Shown here one piece after another: positions 53,850-62,194 of a stretch of 64,000 nucleotides of DNA. The DNA lies in NCBI GenBank assembly GCA_014860585.1, contig JACZJL010000033.1, positions 49,278 through 113,277 of the forward strand, written 5' to 3'. Source of the stretch: Bacteroidales bacterium (GTDB lineage Bacteria > Bacteroidota > Bacteroidia > Bacteroidales > 4484-276). Both the position numbers and the translations under genes were made by a program. The number at the start of each line of letters is the position of its first letter. The stretch's first letter is position 1. The notes beneath the pieces were generated by a model that searched no databases, was not told the DNA's origin, and was given only the letters and a program-made list of their open reading frames with translations.

Positions 53850-54737
53850 ATGGATAATGTAATTGTTTATGCAGTGATCTCATTGAGTGCGATCGGGGTG
53901 ACTGCAGCGGTAGTACTTTACTTTGTGGCTCAGAAGTTTAAGGTAATCGAAGATCCCCGGATTGATGACGTTGAAGCTGCTTTACCCGGCGCCAATTGTG
54001 GTGGATGTGGTTTTGCCGGTTGCCGGGCTTTTGCCGAAGGAATTGTCAAAGCCGGAACTCTGGAAGGGCTCAACTGCCCTGTTGGAGGAAACACAACGAT
54101 GGCTGAAATTGCAAAGGTTCTGGGTATTGAAGCAGAGGAAAAAGATCCGTTGATTGCCGTGCTCAGGTGCAACGGCTCCTGCGAAAATGCCCCACAAAAG
54201 ATGAAGTACGATGGACCTGCTACCTGCGCATTTGCCCACAACCTGTATTCAGGGGAAAGTGGCTGCCCGTTTGGCTGTCTTGGATTGGGCGATTGTGTGG
54301 TTTCATGCAAGTTCGATGCACTTTACATGGACGAAAAAACAGGGCTTCCGGTGGTGGTTGAAGATAAATGTGTGGCCTGCGGCGCCTGCGTAAAAGCCTG
54401 CCCGAGAGGAATCTTTGAACTTCGGCTGAAAGGGAAAAAAGACCGGCGTATCTATGTGTGCTGTATCAATGAGGAAAAAGGGGCGCCGGCAAAGAAAAAC
54501 TGTGAAGTGGCCTGTATTGGCTGTGGGAAATGTGTGAAAGTATGCGCATTTGATGCCATCACGCTTGAGAATAACCTCGCTTACATTGATGACGAAAAAT
54601 GTAAACTCTGCCGTAAGTGCGCCCCTGAGTGTCCTACCAATGCCATTCACGAGTTGAATTTTCCTCCACGAAAACCAAAAGCGGAAGTGACAGCAGAAGC
54701 TCCAAAAGAACCTGCTCCGGCTGAAACTAAATCATAA
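53850..54737 (+). CDS. rnfB: Rnf complex subunit B (iron-sulfur electron carrier)
   Basis: 295 aa. One N-terminal membrane helix, then the 4Cys cluster motif GANCGGCGFAGC...LNCPVGG, and several ferredoxin-type 4Fe-4S motifs (CVACGACVKACPRG, CIGCGKCVKVC, CKLCRKCAPECP). It accepts electrons from ferredoxin and passes them along the Rnf chain. The C-terminal tail is Pro/Ala/Glu-rich. First gene of a six-gene operon; the predicted promoter lies at 53707-53730. Confidence 0.96.
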   Translation: MDNVIVYAVISLSAIGVTAAVVLYFVAQKFKVIEDPRIDDVEAALPGANCGGCGFAGCRAFAEGIVKAGTLEGLNCPVGGNTTMAEIAKVLGIEAEEKDPLIAVLRCNGSCENAPQKMKYDGPATCAFAHNLYSGESGCPFGCLGLGDCVVSCKFDALYMDEKTGLPVVVEDKCVACGACVKACPRGIFELRLKGKKDRRIYVCCINEEKGAPAKKNCEVACIGCGKCVKVCAFDAITLENNLAYIDDEKCKLCRKCAPECPTNAIHELNFPPRKPKAEVTAEAPKEPAPAETKS

Positions 54738-54772
54738 TCTGAAATATTGTCACGATCTCAACACAGACGAAA

Positions 54773-56110
54773 ATGATAGTAAAAACATTTAAACTTGGAG
54801 GCGTACATCCACCGGAAAACAAAATCTCATCCGGTGCTGCCATCCAGCCGCTGCCTATGCCGGGAAGAGTTTTCGTACCCGTTACCCAACACCTGGGGGC
54901 GCCGGCAAAAGCGGTTGTAAATCGCGGTGATGAAGTTAAAACAGGGCAATTGTTAGCCAAAAGCTCCGGTTTTATTTCTGCCAACATCCATTCACCGGCT
55001 ACGGGTAAAGTGTTCAGGATTGATGAAGTGATTGATCAGTCGGGATACAAAAGAATGGCCATCATCATCGATACTGCAGCAGATATATGGGACGAAGGTA
55101 TCGACATTTCCCCGGATATCAGCAGGGAAATATTACTGACAAAAGAAGAGATTATCGGGCGGATCAATGATAGGGGTGTGGTAGGACTGGGCGGGGCAAC
55201 TTTCCCGACACACATCAAAATGATGGTTCCGGACGGAAAATATGCAGAGTACCTGATCATCAACGGCGTGGAGTGCGAGCCTTACCTTACTTCCGACCAC
55301 CGGCTGATGCTTGAAAAAGGGGAAGAGATGCTCATCGGCACTTCCATCCTGATGAAGGCGCTTGGGGTGAAGAAAGCCATCGTAGGCATCGAAAACAATA
55401 AACCCGACGCCATTGAGCACATGACCCGGCTGGCCGAAAAATTCCAGGGAATCACAGTTCATGCGCTCAAAGTGAAGTACCCGCAAGGTGGTGAAAAGCA
55501 GTTGATCAAGGCACTGACCGGACGGGAAGTTCCCTCAGGAAAGCTTCCGATCGAGACCGGTTGCGTGGTGGATAATGTAGGAACTGCCTTTGCTGTTTAT
55601 GAAGCCGTGCAAAAGAATAAACCGTTAATCGAGCGGGTGGTGACATTGACCGGGAAAGCTGTAAAACAGCCATCCAACTTTCTGGTGCGGGTTGGGACTC
55701 CCATACAGCACCTGATTGACCACGCCGGTGGATTACCAGAAAATACCGGTAAATTGGTTGGTGGAGGACCCATGATGGGAAAAGCGCTGGTTTCGCCGGA
55801 AGCACCAATTGTAAAAGGTTCGTCAGGTATCTTGCTGATGCCCGCCGAAGAGGCGAAGCGCGTTCCAGTGAAAAATTGTATCCGTTGCGCCAGGTGCATC
55901 TCAGCCTGCCCGATGGGGTTGGAGCCTTACCTCCTTGCCCAGCAAACTGTTCATGAAATGTGGGACAATGCCGAAAGTGACCGCATCATGGACTGCATAG
56001 AGTGCGGTTCCTGTCATTACACCTGTCCTTCGGGGCGCCCATTGCTCGATTACATCAGGCTTGGAAAAGCCAGAGTAGGTAAAATCATCAGAACCAGAGG
56101 AAAACAATAA
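54773..56110 (+). CDS. rnfC: Rnf complex subunit C (NADH/flavin site, Fe-S)
   Basis: 445 aa. N-terminal RnfC_N barrel (IQPLPMPGRVFVPVTQHLGAPAKAVV), the NAD(P)H/FMN-binding middle region (GLGGATFPTHIKM, IINGVECEPYLTSDH), an SLBB region, and two 4Fe-4S motifs (CIRCARCISACPMG; CIECGSCHYTCPSG). A peripheral subunit that exchanges electrons with NAD(H). The gap to rnfB is 35 bp and to rnfD 3 bp. Confidence 0.96.
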   Translation: MIVKTFKLGGVHPPENKISSGAAIQPLPMPGRVFVPVTQHLGAPAKAVVNRGDEVKTGQLLAKSSGFISANIHSPATGKVFRIDEVIDQSGYKRMAIIIDTAADIWDEGIDISPDISREILLTKEEIIGRINDRGVVGLGGATFPTHIKMMVPDGKYAEYLIINGVECEPYLTSDHRLMLEKGEEMLIGTSILMKALGVKKAIVGIENNKPDAIEHMTRLAEKFQGITVHALKVKYPQGGEKQLIKALTGREVPSGKLPIETGCVVDNVGTAFAVYEAVQKNKPLIERVVTLTGKAVKQPSNFLVRVGTPIQHLIDHAGGLPENTGKLVGGGPMMGKALVSPEAPIVKGSSGILLMPAEEAKRVPVKNCIRCARCISACPMGLEPYLLAQQTVHEMWDNAESDRIMDCIECGSCHYTCPSGRPLLDYIRLGKARVGKIIRTRGKQ

Positions 56111-56113
56111 GCT

Positions 56114-57109
56114 ATGAATAATTTACTTACCATTTCGGGTTCACCGCATGTGCATACCGATGAATCCATCAAAAAAATCATGTTCAGCGTGGTATTTGCC
56201 ATGGTACCGGCGATGCTCGTTTCGCTTTACTTTTTCGGATTTGATGCCCTGAGAGTGATTGCGATATCCGTGATTGCCTGCGTTGTGGTTGAATATTTGA
56301 TTCAAAAGTACCTGATCAAGGGCGACCTGACCGTAAATGACGGATCAGCCATCGTGACCGGGGTGTTGCTTGCATTTAATGTTCCTGCCAGCCTGCCCAC
56401 ATGGATTATCATCGTTGGTGCAATCGTATCCATCGGGATTGCTAAAATGGCTTTTGGCGGAATAGGGAAAAACCCGTTTAACCCGGCACTGGTTGGTCGT
56501 GTGTTTCTGCTGATCTCGTTCCCTGCACAGATGACCTCGTGGCCGCTGCCTAAACCACTGTTTGCAAAAACCATCACCGATTCGATCACCGGCGCCACAC
56601 CCCTCGGTTTGTTGAAAGAAGGGCAAATGGCGGGCAAAACCATCGAGCAGATCATGTCAGATCCCAATATGCCCGATTACATCCAGCGCATGATCGGATT
56701 TCAGACCGGCTCGCTCGGTGAGATGTCTGCGATCGCGCTGCTTATTGGTGCGCTTTTCATGTTTTTCCGCAAAGTGATCACCTGGCATATTCCAATCTCT
56801 TACCTTTTATCCTCGTTCATTTTTGCAGGAATATTCTGGATGATCGACCCGACGCATTATGCCGATCCCTTCTTTCACCTGATCACGGGGGGATTGATGC
56901 TTGGTATTTTCTATATGGCCACCGACATGGTAAGTTCGCCCATGGCGCCCAAAGGACAGATCGTGTTTGGCATTGGGTGCGGCCTGCTTACCATGATGAT
57001 AAGGCTCTGGGGTGCTTACCCGGAAGGCGTTTCTTTCGCCATCCTGATTATGAATGCATTTGCACCAATTATTAATAAGGCTTTCAAACCACAACGGTTT
57101 GGGGTGTAA
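56114..57109 (+). CDS. rnfD: Rnf complex subunit D (flavin-carrying membrane subunit)
   Basis: 331 aa with about nine to ten membrane helices. The covalent-FMN motif is seen as SITGATPLGLL (Thr of the TGAT motif). The conserved GGIGKNPFNPALVGRVFLL and the C-terminal TDMVSSPM block are present. It forms the ion-translocating core with RnfA and RnfE. Confidence 0.96.
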   Translation: MNNLLTISGSPHVHTDESIKKIMFSVVFAMVPAMLVSLYFFGFDALRVIAISVIACVVVEYLIQKYLIKGDLTVNDGSAIVTGVLLAFNVPASLPTWIIIVGAIVSIGIAKMAFGGIGKNPFNPALVGRVFLLISFPAQMTSWPLPKPLFAKTITDSITGATPLGLLKEGQMAGKTIEQIMSDPNMPDYIQRMIGFQTGSLGEMSAIALLIGALFMFFRKVITWHIPISYLLSSFIFAGIFWMIDPTHYADPFFHLITGGLMLGIFYMATDMVSSPMAPKGQIVFGIGCGLLTMMIRLWGAYPEGVSFAILIMNAFAPIINKAFKPQRFGV

Positions 57110-57153
57110 GCCAAAGAGTTGAATTTTAAACGACATCGAAACAATAGCTTGAT

Positions 57154-57729
57154 ATGGCAAAGTTAGAATCAACATTTTTAAATATGTTTTTGACGCTGTT
57201 CATCGTCACGGCACTTTCTTCACTTGCAGCCAGCGTCGTTTACAACATGACCAAAGGGCCCATTGCCGAAGTGGCCCGCCAGAAACAACAAAAGGCCATC
57301 GAACAGGTGCTGCCCGGCTTTACCGACCTGAAGAGATTTTCGGTGATGCCGGCCAATGGGCAGGATTCGCTGGTTTTCTTTGAAGGAACCAATGATGGCG
57401 AGGTCGTTGGCGTGGCGGTGAATACTTACACCAACCTGGGCTACAGCGGACTGATCAAACTGATGGTGGGGTTCAAACCCGATGGCACTATTGTAAACTA
57501 CGAAGTGCTCGACCATAAAGAGACCCCCGGACTGGGAAGTAAAATCGCTGAAGGTTTCAAAACTCAGTTTAACGGGACAAACCCGTCGCAAACTACCCTC
57601 AAAGTAAAAAAAGACGGTGGAGAAATTGATGCCATCACCGCAGCCACAATCAGTTCGCGTGCAGTGTGTGATGCATTGCAGCGGGCCTCTGCTGCTTACG
57701 AGGAAGTGAAAAAACAACAAAACGATTAG
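57154..57729 (+). CDS. rnfG: Rnf complex subunit G (periplasmic covalent flavin subunit)
   Basis: 191 aa. One N-terminal helix and a soluble FMN-binding domain. The flavinylation motif is DAITAATISSRAV, with a Thr in the (S/T)-x-A-T context. GYSGLIKLMVGF and HKETPGLGSKI are family marks. Confidence 0.94.
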   Translation: MAKLESTFLNMFLTLFIVTALSSLAASVVYNMTKGPIAEVARQKQQKAIEQVLPGFTDLKRFSVMPANGQDSLVFFEGTNDGEVVGVAVNTYTNLGYSGLIKLMVGFKPDGTIVNYEVLDHKETPGLGSKIAEGFKTQFNGTNPSQTTLKVKKDGGEIDAITAATISSRAVCDALQRASAAYEEVKKQQND

Positions 57730-57733
57730 GAGG
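57728..57733 (+). promoter_or_regulatory. Strong ribosome binding site of rnfE
   Basis: AGGAGG, 8 nt before the rnfE ATG and overlapping the rnfG stop codon. Full Shine-Dalgarno sequences are rare in this phylum, so this one is worth noting. Confidence 0.6.
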
Positions 57734-57741
57734 AACATGCT

Positions 57742-58326
57742 ATGGATCAAATGAAAAATTTTACCAAAGGCTTTTTCAAAGAAAACCCGGTATTTGTGAT
57801 GCTGCTTGGCATGTGTCCGACATTGGCTGTTTCAAATTCTGCCATTAACGGGCTGGGGATGGGACTGGCCACAACTTTCGTACTGGTGATGTCCAATATT
57901 GTGATTTCACTGATTAAAAATCTTGTCCCGAACAAGGTGAGGATTCCCATTTTCATCGTCGTTATCGCTTCTTTTGTAACTATTGTTGACCTTGTTATGG
58001 CCGGATATGCTCCTGCATTACACGCCCAGTTAGGCATCTTTATCCCGCTGATCGTGGTTAACTGCATCGTACTTGGGCGTGCTGAGGCTTTCGCTTCGCG
58101 GCAGAACGTATTTTCATCAATGATCGACGGGCTGGGCATGGGTATTGGCTTTGCCATGGCGCTCACCGTTCTTGGTTCGGTGCGTGAAATGCTGGGTAAC
58201 TACTCCCTGTTTGGACATAAATTCATTCAGACCGACGGCATACTGGTCTTTATCCTTTCACCCGGCGCCTTCATCGCCCTGGGATTTCTTATTGCCCTTA
58301 TCAACAAAGTCACTAAAAAAGTCTAA
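57742..58326 (+). CDS. rnfE: Rnf complex subunit E
   Basis: 194 aa, six membrane helices. Conserved ENPVFVMLLGMCPTLAVSNSA at the start and RAEAFASRQNVFSSMIDGLGMG. Membrane core of the pump, paralogous to RnfA. Starts 12 bp after rnfG with a full Shine-Dalgarno sequence. Confidence 0.96.
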   Translation: MDQMKNFTKGFFKENPVFVMLLGMCPTLAVSNSAINGLGMGLATTFVLVMSNIVISLIKNLVPNKVRIPIFIVVIASFVTIVDLVMAGYAPALHAQLGIFIPLIVVNCIVLGRAEAFASRQNVFSSMIDGLGMGIGFAMALTVLGSVREMLGNYSLFGHKFIQTDGILVFILSPGAFIALGFLIALINKVTKKV

Positions 58327-58344
58327 TCCAAAAAACTAAGGAAT

Positions 58345-58917
58345 ATGGAATACATCATCATGATCATCAGTGCGGTATTGGTAAGCAATATTGTACTGGC
58401 CAACTTCCTCGGCATCTGCCCTTTTCTTGGCGTTTCCGGCAAACTATCCACCGCTTCAGGCATGGCAGGCGCCGTACTTTTTGTTATGACCATCGCCTCC
58501 ATCGTAACCTGGATGGTTCAGCAATATGTACTTACACCTTTCAACCTCGGATTTCTGCAAACCGTAGCATTTATCCTCATCATAGCCTTCCTGGTGCAGG
58601 TTGTGGAGATCATCCTGAAAAAAGTCAGTCCGCCGCTTTACCAGGCACTTGGGGTCTTCCTTCCATTGATCACCACCAACTGTGCTATCCTTGGCGTAGC
58701 ATTGCTTATAACCCAGAAGGAATTCAACCTGATCCAGGCAACGGTTTACGCCATCGGTAATGCCCTCGGTTTTGCATTGGCGCTTTTAATTTTTGCCGGC
58801 ATCCGCGAGCACCTCGAACTGATGGACGTACCTAAAGGAATGCGTGGTATGCCCATCGCCCTCGTCGTTGCAGGCATCCTCTCACTGGCGTTCATGGGGT
58901 TCGCGAATTTGGTGTAG
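58345..58917 (+). CDS. rnfA: Rnf complex subunit A
   Basis: 190 aa, six membrane helices. Conserved NIVLANFLGICPFLGVS, TTNCAILGVALLITQ and AGIREHLELMDVP. Binds a shared Fe-S centre with RnfE in the membrane. Last gene of the operon, followed by about 265 bp without a gene. Confidence 0.96.
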   Translation: MEYIIMIISAVLVSNIVLANFLGICPFLGVSGKLSTASGMAGAVLFVMTIASIVTWMVQQYVLTPFNLGFLQTVAFILIIAFLVQVVEIILKKVSPPLYQALGVFLPLITTNCAILGVALLITQKEFNLIQATVYAIGNALGFALALLIFAGIREHLELMDVPKGMRGMPIALVVAGILSLAFMGFANLV

Positions 58918-59183
58918 GGAGGTCTGATTCAAATGTTGAAGCAGTGCCCTTTCCGTACATTGCTTTGCAGATTGTTCAGGAAATCAATCACCAGTAAATG
59001 AATTTTATGGTGTTCAGTGTTTTGTTGTTTTTGGATGGGGAAGGCAGGCAAGAAGGTGTGGTGCGCCGGGGAAGACTACAAATGTTCTGATATTCTGTTG
59101 TTAAGAAGTGTCAACACAACCTGTTGCCCCGCAATTGTGCTTTCTGCCGAAGATTGATCTGGGTGTTTGTTCAAAGCAGCGGC
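58918..59183. other. Intergenic region at the rnf/accessory boundary
   Basis: I see no gene, tRNA or clear terminator in these 266 bases. The last 15-20 bases (aagcagcggcctattc, 59174 onward) recur at 61155-61170 next to the second GIY-YIG fragment. Confidence 0.5.
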
Positions 59184-59549
59184 CTATTCGGTCAGATCGT
59201 CATATAAATCTCGCCAATCGGGATTCATGGCGTTGATGAGGTCGAGTTTCTTTTTACGTGAGCCGGCCTTAATCTGCTTCTCCCTTGTCAGTGCGTCACC
59301 AATCCAGTCGAATTTTTGATACCAGACAAGCTTGTCGGTGTTGTAGCGGGCTGAAAAGGAGTGCTGGTACTTTTTGTTGCGGTGACGGTCAATACGGTCT
59401 TTGAGGGTGCTGGTGGCGCCGGTGTAGAGGACCGTGTGGTTTTTGTCCCGACCTTCGGTGCGGGATGCTCGAAATAGCTACTCCCGACCTTCGGTACGGG
59501 ATTGTTTTTCGGCATTAGTGGTTATATATGTGTATCCTTTTTTGGGCAT
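59184..59549 (-). pseudogene. GIY-YIG endonuclease-family gene disrupted by a hairpin insert
   Basis: The frame from ATG 59549 reads MPKKGYTYITTN..., then KNHTVLYTGATSTLKDRIDRHR...YNTDKLVWYQKFDWIGDALTREKQIKAGSRKKKLDLINAMNPDWRDL to the stop at 59184. This is a typical small GIY-YIG protein of about 100 aa with the VLYTGAT motif. Inside the N-terminal part two 20-nt copies of a hairpin sequence add extra codons and a TAG at 59480-59478. Without the insert the frame would be continuous. Broken by inserted DNA rather than by drift. Confidence 0.8.
59446..59501. repeat. Paired 20-nt hairpin inserts in the GIY-YIG pseudogene
   Basis: Copies at 59446-59465 and 59482-59501 read TCCCGACCTTCGGT(G/A)CGGGA, each a stem of CCCG/CGGG with a short inner stem. 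They are separated by 16 bp that carries the in-frame stop. Confidence 0.75.
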
Positions 59550-59579
59550 GGCGTTGAGATAGGCGCGGTTTTAGGTTGG

Positions 59580-59820
59580 AACAGGCTGCGTCTCCCGCAT
59601 GTGCGGGATCGCAGACCCTGACGTTGTGGTGAAGAGTAATATTATAGTTTCGGATTAAAGAGTATGGTTTACAGGGCGTTTAATCGAAGAAAGTATATTG
59701 AAGACTTTGCGGAGCGAGAGCTTGCCCTGCCCCCGAAGGATCGGGGTCAGGCAGGGAGGCACTGAGCGTAGGGGAAACGTGCTGATAATGAACTGGTAAT
59801 CTACCGGTGCGCAGTGCCGA
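59580..59820. repeat. Composite dispersed repeat, copy 1
   Basis: Order: aacaggctgcgtctcccgc, a small hairpin TCCCGCATGTGCGGGA, tcgcagaccctgacgttgtgg, tgaagagtaatattatag, a cttgccctgcccccgaagg/tcggggtcaggcaggg stem near 59725-59757, and the end motif CCGGTGCGCAGTGCC (59804-59818). Related copies are at 60811-61017 and 63048-63234, with shorter ones at 60561-60677 and 62041-62140. Between this copy and 59918 nothing else is seen. Confidence 0.75.
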
Positions 59821-59917
59821 AGCCATCTGGCGCAACACATTAACACCTCTCCCATATCACCATCGACATGATGATGTAGGTCTATTACGATTTATCCAAT
59901 TTAATTTTGTATCCCTC

Positions 59918-60297
59918 TTAAATATCAGTGAACTGGTAATAAATTAGATCAATTTCTGTGATGTTGGCCATCCCCTTATCAGCAGTGAAAAGCGGTGTGT
60001 TCAGATATAATGCTGATCCTGCAATTATAGCATCAGGCAATTTTAATCCATACTTCCTGCGGAGTAGAATTGTATTTTCTTTAATCACTGATGAAATTTC
60101 AATAATCGTACAATGTTGCAGAAAGCCTCAATCATTTTAATCTCAAGCGCTGTGATTCTTTTAAAACTTAATAATTCGAGCTGAGTAATAAACGAAACAA
60201 ACAATTGTTTATCTTCCAATACAGGCAAAAGGGTTTTATCACCATTCAGGTAATACAGAATGATGTTTGAATCAATAAATAGCTGATCACCATTCAT
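59918..60297 (-). pseudogene. PIN-domain toxin (VapC-like), frameshifted
   Basis: Starts at ATG 60297: MNGDQLFIDSNIILYYLNGD...LSFKRITALEIKMIEAFCNIV, then the frame runs off to a stop at 60085. A one-base shift near 60120 restores TIIEISSVIKEN...YGLKLPDAIIAGSALYLNTPLFTADKGM through the stop at 59918. All four acidic PIN residues are present across both frames (Asp of FIDSN, Glu of TQLELL, Asp of LPDAI, Asp of FTADK). It would have been a Mg2+-dependent RNase. A sequencing error cannot be excluded. Confidence 0.8.
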
Positions 60298-60457
60298 CTC
60301 TCCACCTTTTTTGCAATTCCAGCGGATCTTCTTTCAAAGATAATACACCGCAATATTTACTTAATTCAAGCTTCCTGATTAATCTCTGTTTCCGGAGCTT
60401 TTCAAGTACGGCCTTAATCTGCTCCCTTTCTGTACCTCTTTTAATTGTCATTACCAT
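60287..60457 (-). CDS. Antitoxin of the PIN-domain pair
   Basis: 56 aa, MVMTIKRGTEREQIKAVLEKL...LKEDPLELQKRWRDEW; a second possible start is the Met at 60451. Its last 11 nt overlap the start of the PIN toxin. Helical, charged, with the C-terminal DP-LxxQ-xxRDEW tail common to antitoxins of Bacteroidetes PIN toxins. It looks intact although its toxin is not. A TATTTTTG -7 element is at 60481-60474. Confidence 0.7.
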   Translation of the reverse strand: MVMTIKRGTEREQIKAVLEKLRKQRLIRKLELSKYCGVLSLKEDPLELQKRWRDEW

Positions 60458-60560
60458 TTTCAAAAATTATTTACAAAAATAGCAAATTTAAAGAAGAAGC
60501 GAGTGCTTTCATAATATTAATGGGGTAGAGTCAAAGCCACCATACTTTTGAGGGATTTGG

Positions 60561-60677
60561 AACGGCTGCTTCGGCAATGCGTTCCTGACTGCCTGCATGA
60601 CGCATTCAGGCAGGGCAGGCAGGGTTCCTCCCTCGCAGACTCAAGCTTCGATTGGGATATGATAGTGTGGCGTCAGG
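60561..60677. repeat. Composite dispersed repeat, partial copy with hairpin insert
   Basis: Contains ggctgctt, a TGCCTG...CAGGCA hairpin at 60590-60612, then tccctcgcagactcaagcttcgattggg and gtgtggcgt. The last segments match 63088-63131 closely. Confidence 0.65.
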
Positions 60678-60682
60678 CTGCT

Positions 60683-60740
60683 TCCCTGCCTGCCCTGCCT
60701 GCGTGACCCAGTCAGGCAGGGTGACGCAGTCAGGCAGGGC
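60683..60740. repeat. CCCTGCCTG/CAGGCAGGG hairpin cluster
   Basis: Arms CCCTGCCTG at 60693-60701 and CAGGCAGGG at 60713-60721, followed by a second gtgacgcagtcaggcaggg unit. The same hairpin type recurs at 60825-60853 within the next composite copy. Confidence 0.7.
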
Positions 60741-60810
60741 TTTGCTCGCAAAGCCAGGCTGTGGAGGGGCTGCAGAGAGAGTGGCGATGGAGAGAGCGCT
60801 TTGATAAATT

Positions 60811-61017
60811 AGGACAGGCTGCTTCCCTGCCTGCGTGACGCAGTCAGGCAGGGCTTCGCTCGCAGACCCCTGCGTTGCGGTAAAGTGTAATATTATAGCT
60901 TCGTTTTAATGAGTATGGTTTATGAGGGCGTTTAATAGAAGAAAGTATATTGAAGTCTTTGCGGAGCAAGGGCTTGCCCTGCCCCCGAAGGATCGGGGTC
61001 AGGCAGGGAGGTGCGCA
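60811..61017. repeat. Composite dispersed repeat, copy 2
   Basis: aggacaggctgcttccctgc, a nested palindrome (CCCTGCCTG 60825-60833, CAGGCAGGG 60845-60853), cttcgctcgcagacccctgcg, ttgcggtaaagtgtaatatt, atagcttcg, then cttgccctgcccccgaagg/tcggggtcaggcagggagg. About 140 bp of it (60871-61015) aligns with 59619-59760 with few changes. Confidence 0.75.
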
Positions 61018-61165
61018 GGAAATGTAGAGGCAGCGTAGACACTTACACTGCAGAACCATTTCATCCATAGCAAATGGCGCCGACGCAACTGCTTCGGGTC
61101 TTCGTCCCTTGCAGAGTCGGGCGCTGATTGAGCTGGGTTAAGGTTGATGCAAAAGAAGCAGCGGC

Positions 61166-61243
61166 CTATTCTACCATGTCGACAGAAAGATCGTGCCAGA
61201 CGATGTTCAGGGTTTTTATGAGGTCGTTCTTTTCTGCTACGCT
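61166..61243 (-). pseudogene. C-terminal fragment of a second GIY-YIG gene
   Basis: The minus-strand frame ending at 61166 reads EKNDLIKTLNIVWHDLSVD, which matches the end of the first GIY-YIG (KKLDLINAMNPDWRDLYDD). The two share 16 nt of flanking DNA (GAATAGGCCGCTGCTT). Only about 24 codons remain. Confidence 0.6.
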
Positions 61244-61338
61244 TCACGTTGTGGCTTTGTTGCTAAAGCATATGCGCCTTTTTACTGAAATTATTATCCG
61301 GGTTTAAAAGATGATCTTCGGAAAAGGAAAAAAGTATT

Positions 61339-61671
61339 TTAAGATAACAGCCCCTCAACTTCGACATTCAATAGTGGCAGATGATTATTTAAAATAGCCC
61401 AGAAAATAGAAGTGTCAACAGCATCATATGCATGTATTATACGATTACGCATACCTGCAATTTGCCTCGACTGGTTTAGTTCTACGCCCAAATTTAAGGA
61501 ATCGAATTTATTAACAGCTTCACCAATTATTCCAAGCTGCCGTTCGACTGCACTTTGGGTTTATAAATCATGAACATAGTCCTTATATGCTGAAACAGAT
61601 GAAGTAAAACTTTCAATCAAAAAGATTGCATGCCTGATATCAGATAAGTATTTCAACCCTTGCTCCGTCAT
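61339..61671 (-). pseudogene. HepT-like HEPN toxin with a premature stop
   Basis: The frame from ATG 61671 reads MTEQGLKYLSDIRHAIFLIE...YKDYVHDL-stop-TQSAVERQLGIIGEAVNKF...QSRQIAGMRNRIIHAYDAVD..., ending at 61339. The RNase motif R-x4-H-x-Y (RNRIIHAY) is intact, as is the AVERQLGIIGEA helix. A TAA at 61563-61561 replaces what is probably a Lys codon (DLKTQ in relatives; AAA to TAA). The stop falls one third into the gene, so no toxin of full length can be made without readthrough. Confidence 0.82.
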
Positions 61672-61674
61672 AGA

Positions 61675-61974
61675 TCAGAATTTAATTTCTTTCGATATTT
61701 TTTTTAAATACGGATTCTTTATGGATGATTCCGTTAAGAGGTCAACTTTTCTTGTAAAAATCAACTCGAGTTTATCCCATAATGAAAGTAGTTTTTCGCC
61801 TCTGGCAACCGGATCGGACTCATTTAATTCAACAACCAGATCAATATCACTGCTTAGCCTATCGAACCTATCTTTTGTAGCAGAACCAAAAGCATACATG
61901 TATTTCAAATCGTGGTCAATACACAATTGTTTGAAATAATCTCCATTTTCGATTAAAAAGTCTTTGATATACAT
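61675..61974 (-). CDS. mntA: MntA-type nucleotidyltransferase antitoxin
   Basis: 99 aa from the ATG at 61974; an upstream TTG at 61986 is possible. Minimal nucleotidyltransferase fold with GSATKDRFDRLSSDIDLVVE (G-S-x10+-D-x-D), the active site of MNT antitoxins that AMPylate the HepT toxin. The stop is 3 bp before the hepT start. It is intact while the toxin is interrupted, the safe order of decay. Confidence 0.85.
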   Translation of the reverse strand: MYIKDFLIENGDYFKQLCIDHDLKYMYAFGSATKDRFDRLSSDIDLVVELNESDPVARGEKLLSLWDKLELIFTRKVDLLTESSIKNPYLKKISKEIKF

Positions 61975-62040
61975 GTTGCAAAGCAACTATTTTTTTCAAA
62001 TCGGCAGCAAATTTTAATTTTGGTCTTTAGGCTACTTTGG

Positions 62041-62140
62041 TTCCTGACTGCGTCACCCTGCATGACTGTGTTTCCTTGTCTGACTGTGTCACGCAGGCAG
62101 GGCAGGCATGGCGCCTCCCTCGCGGAGCCTGGCGTTGAAG
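62041..62140. repeat. Composite dispersed repeat, short copy with CTGACTGCGTCA motifs
   Basis: Three related units (ctgactgcgtcac, tgcatgactgtg, tctgactgtgtcacgcagg) are followed by caggcagggcaggcatgg, cctccctcgcgga and ggcgttgaagaa. The last two segments match the core of the other copies. Confidence 0.6.
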
Positions 62141-62194
62141 AAGCTTAAATAGGTTAATCAGGGTGGCTATAGGGCTCTTTTATCGCGGGCGGCC

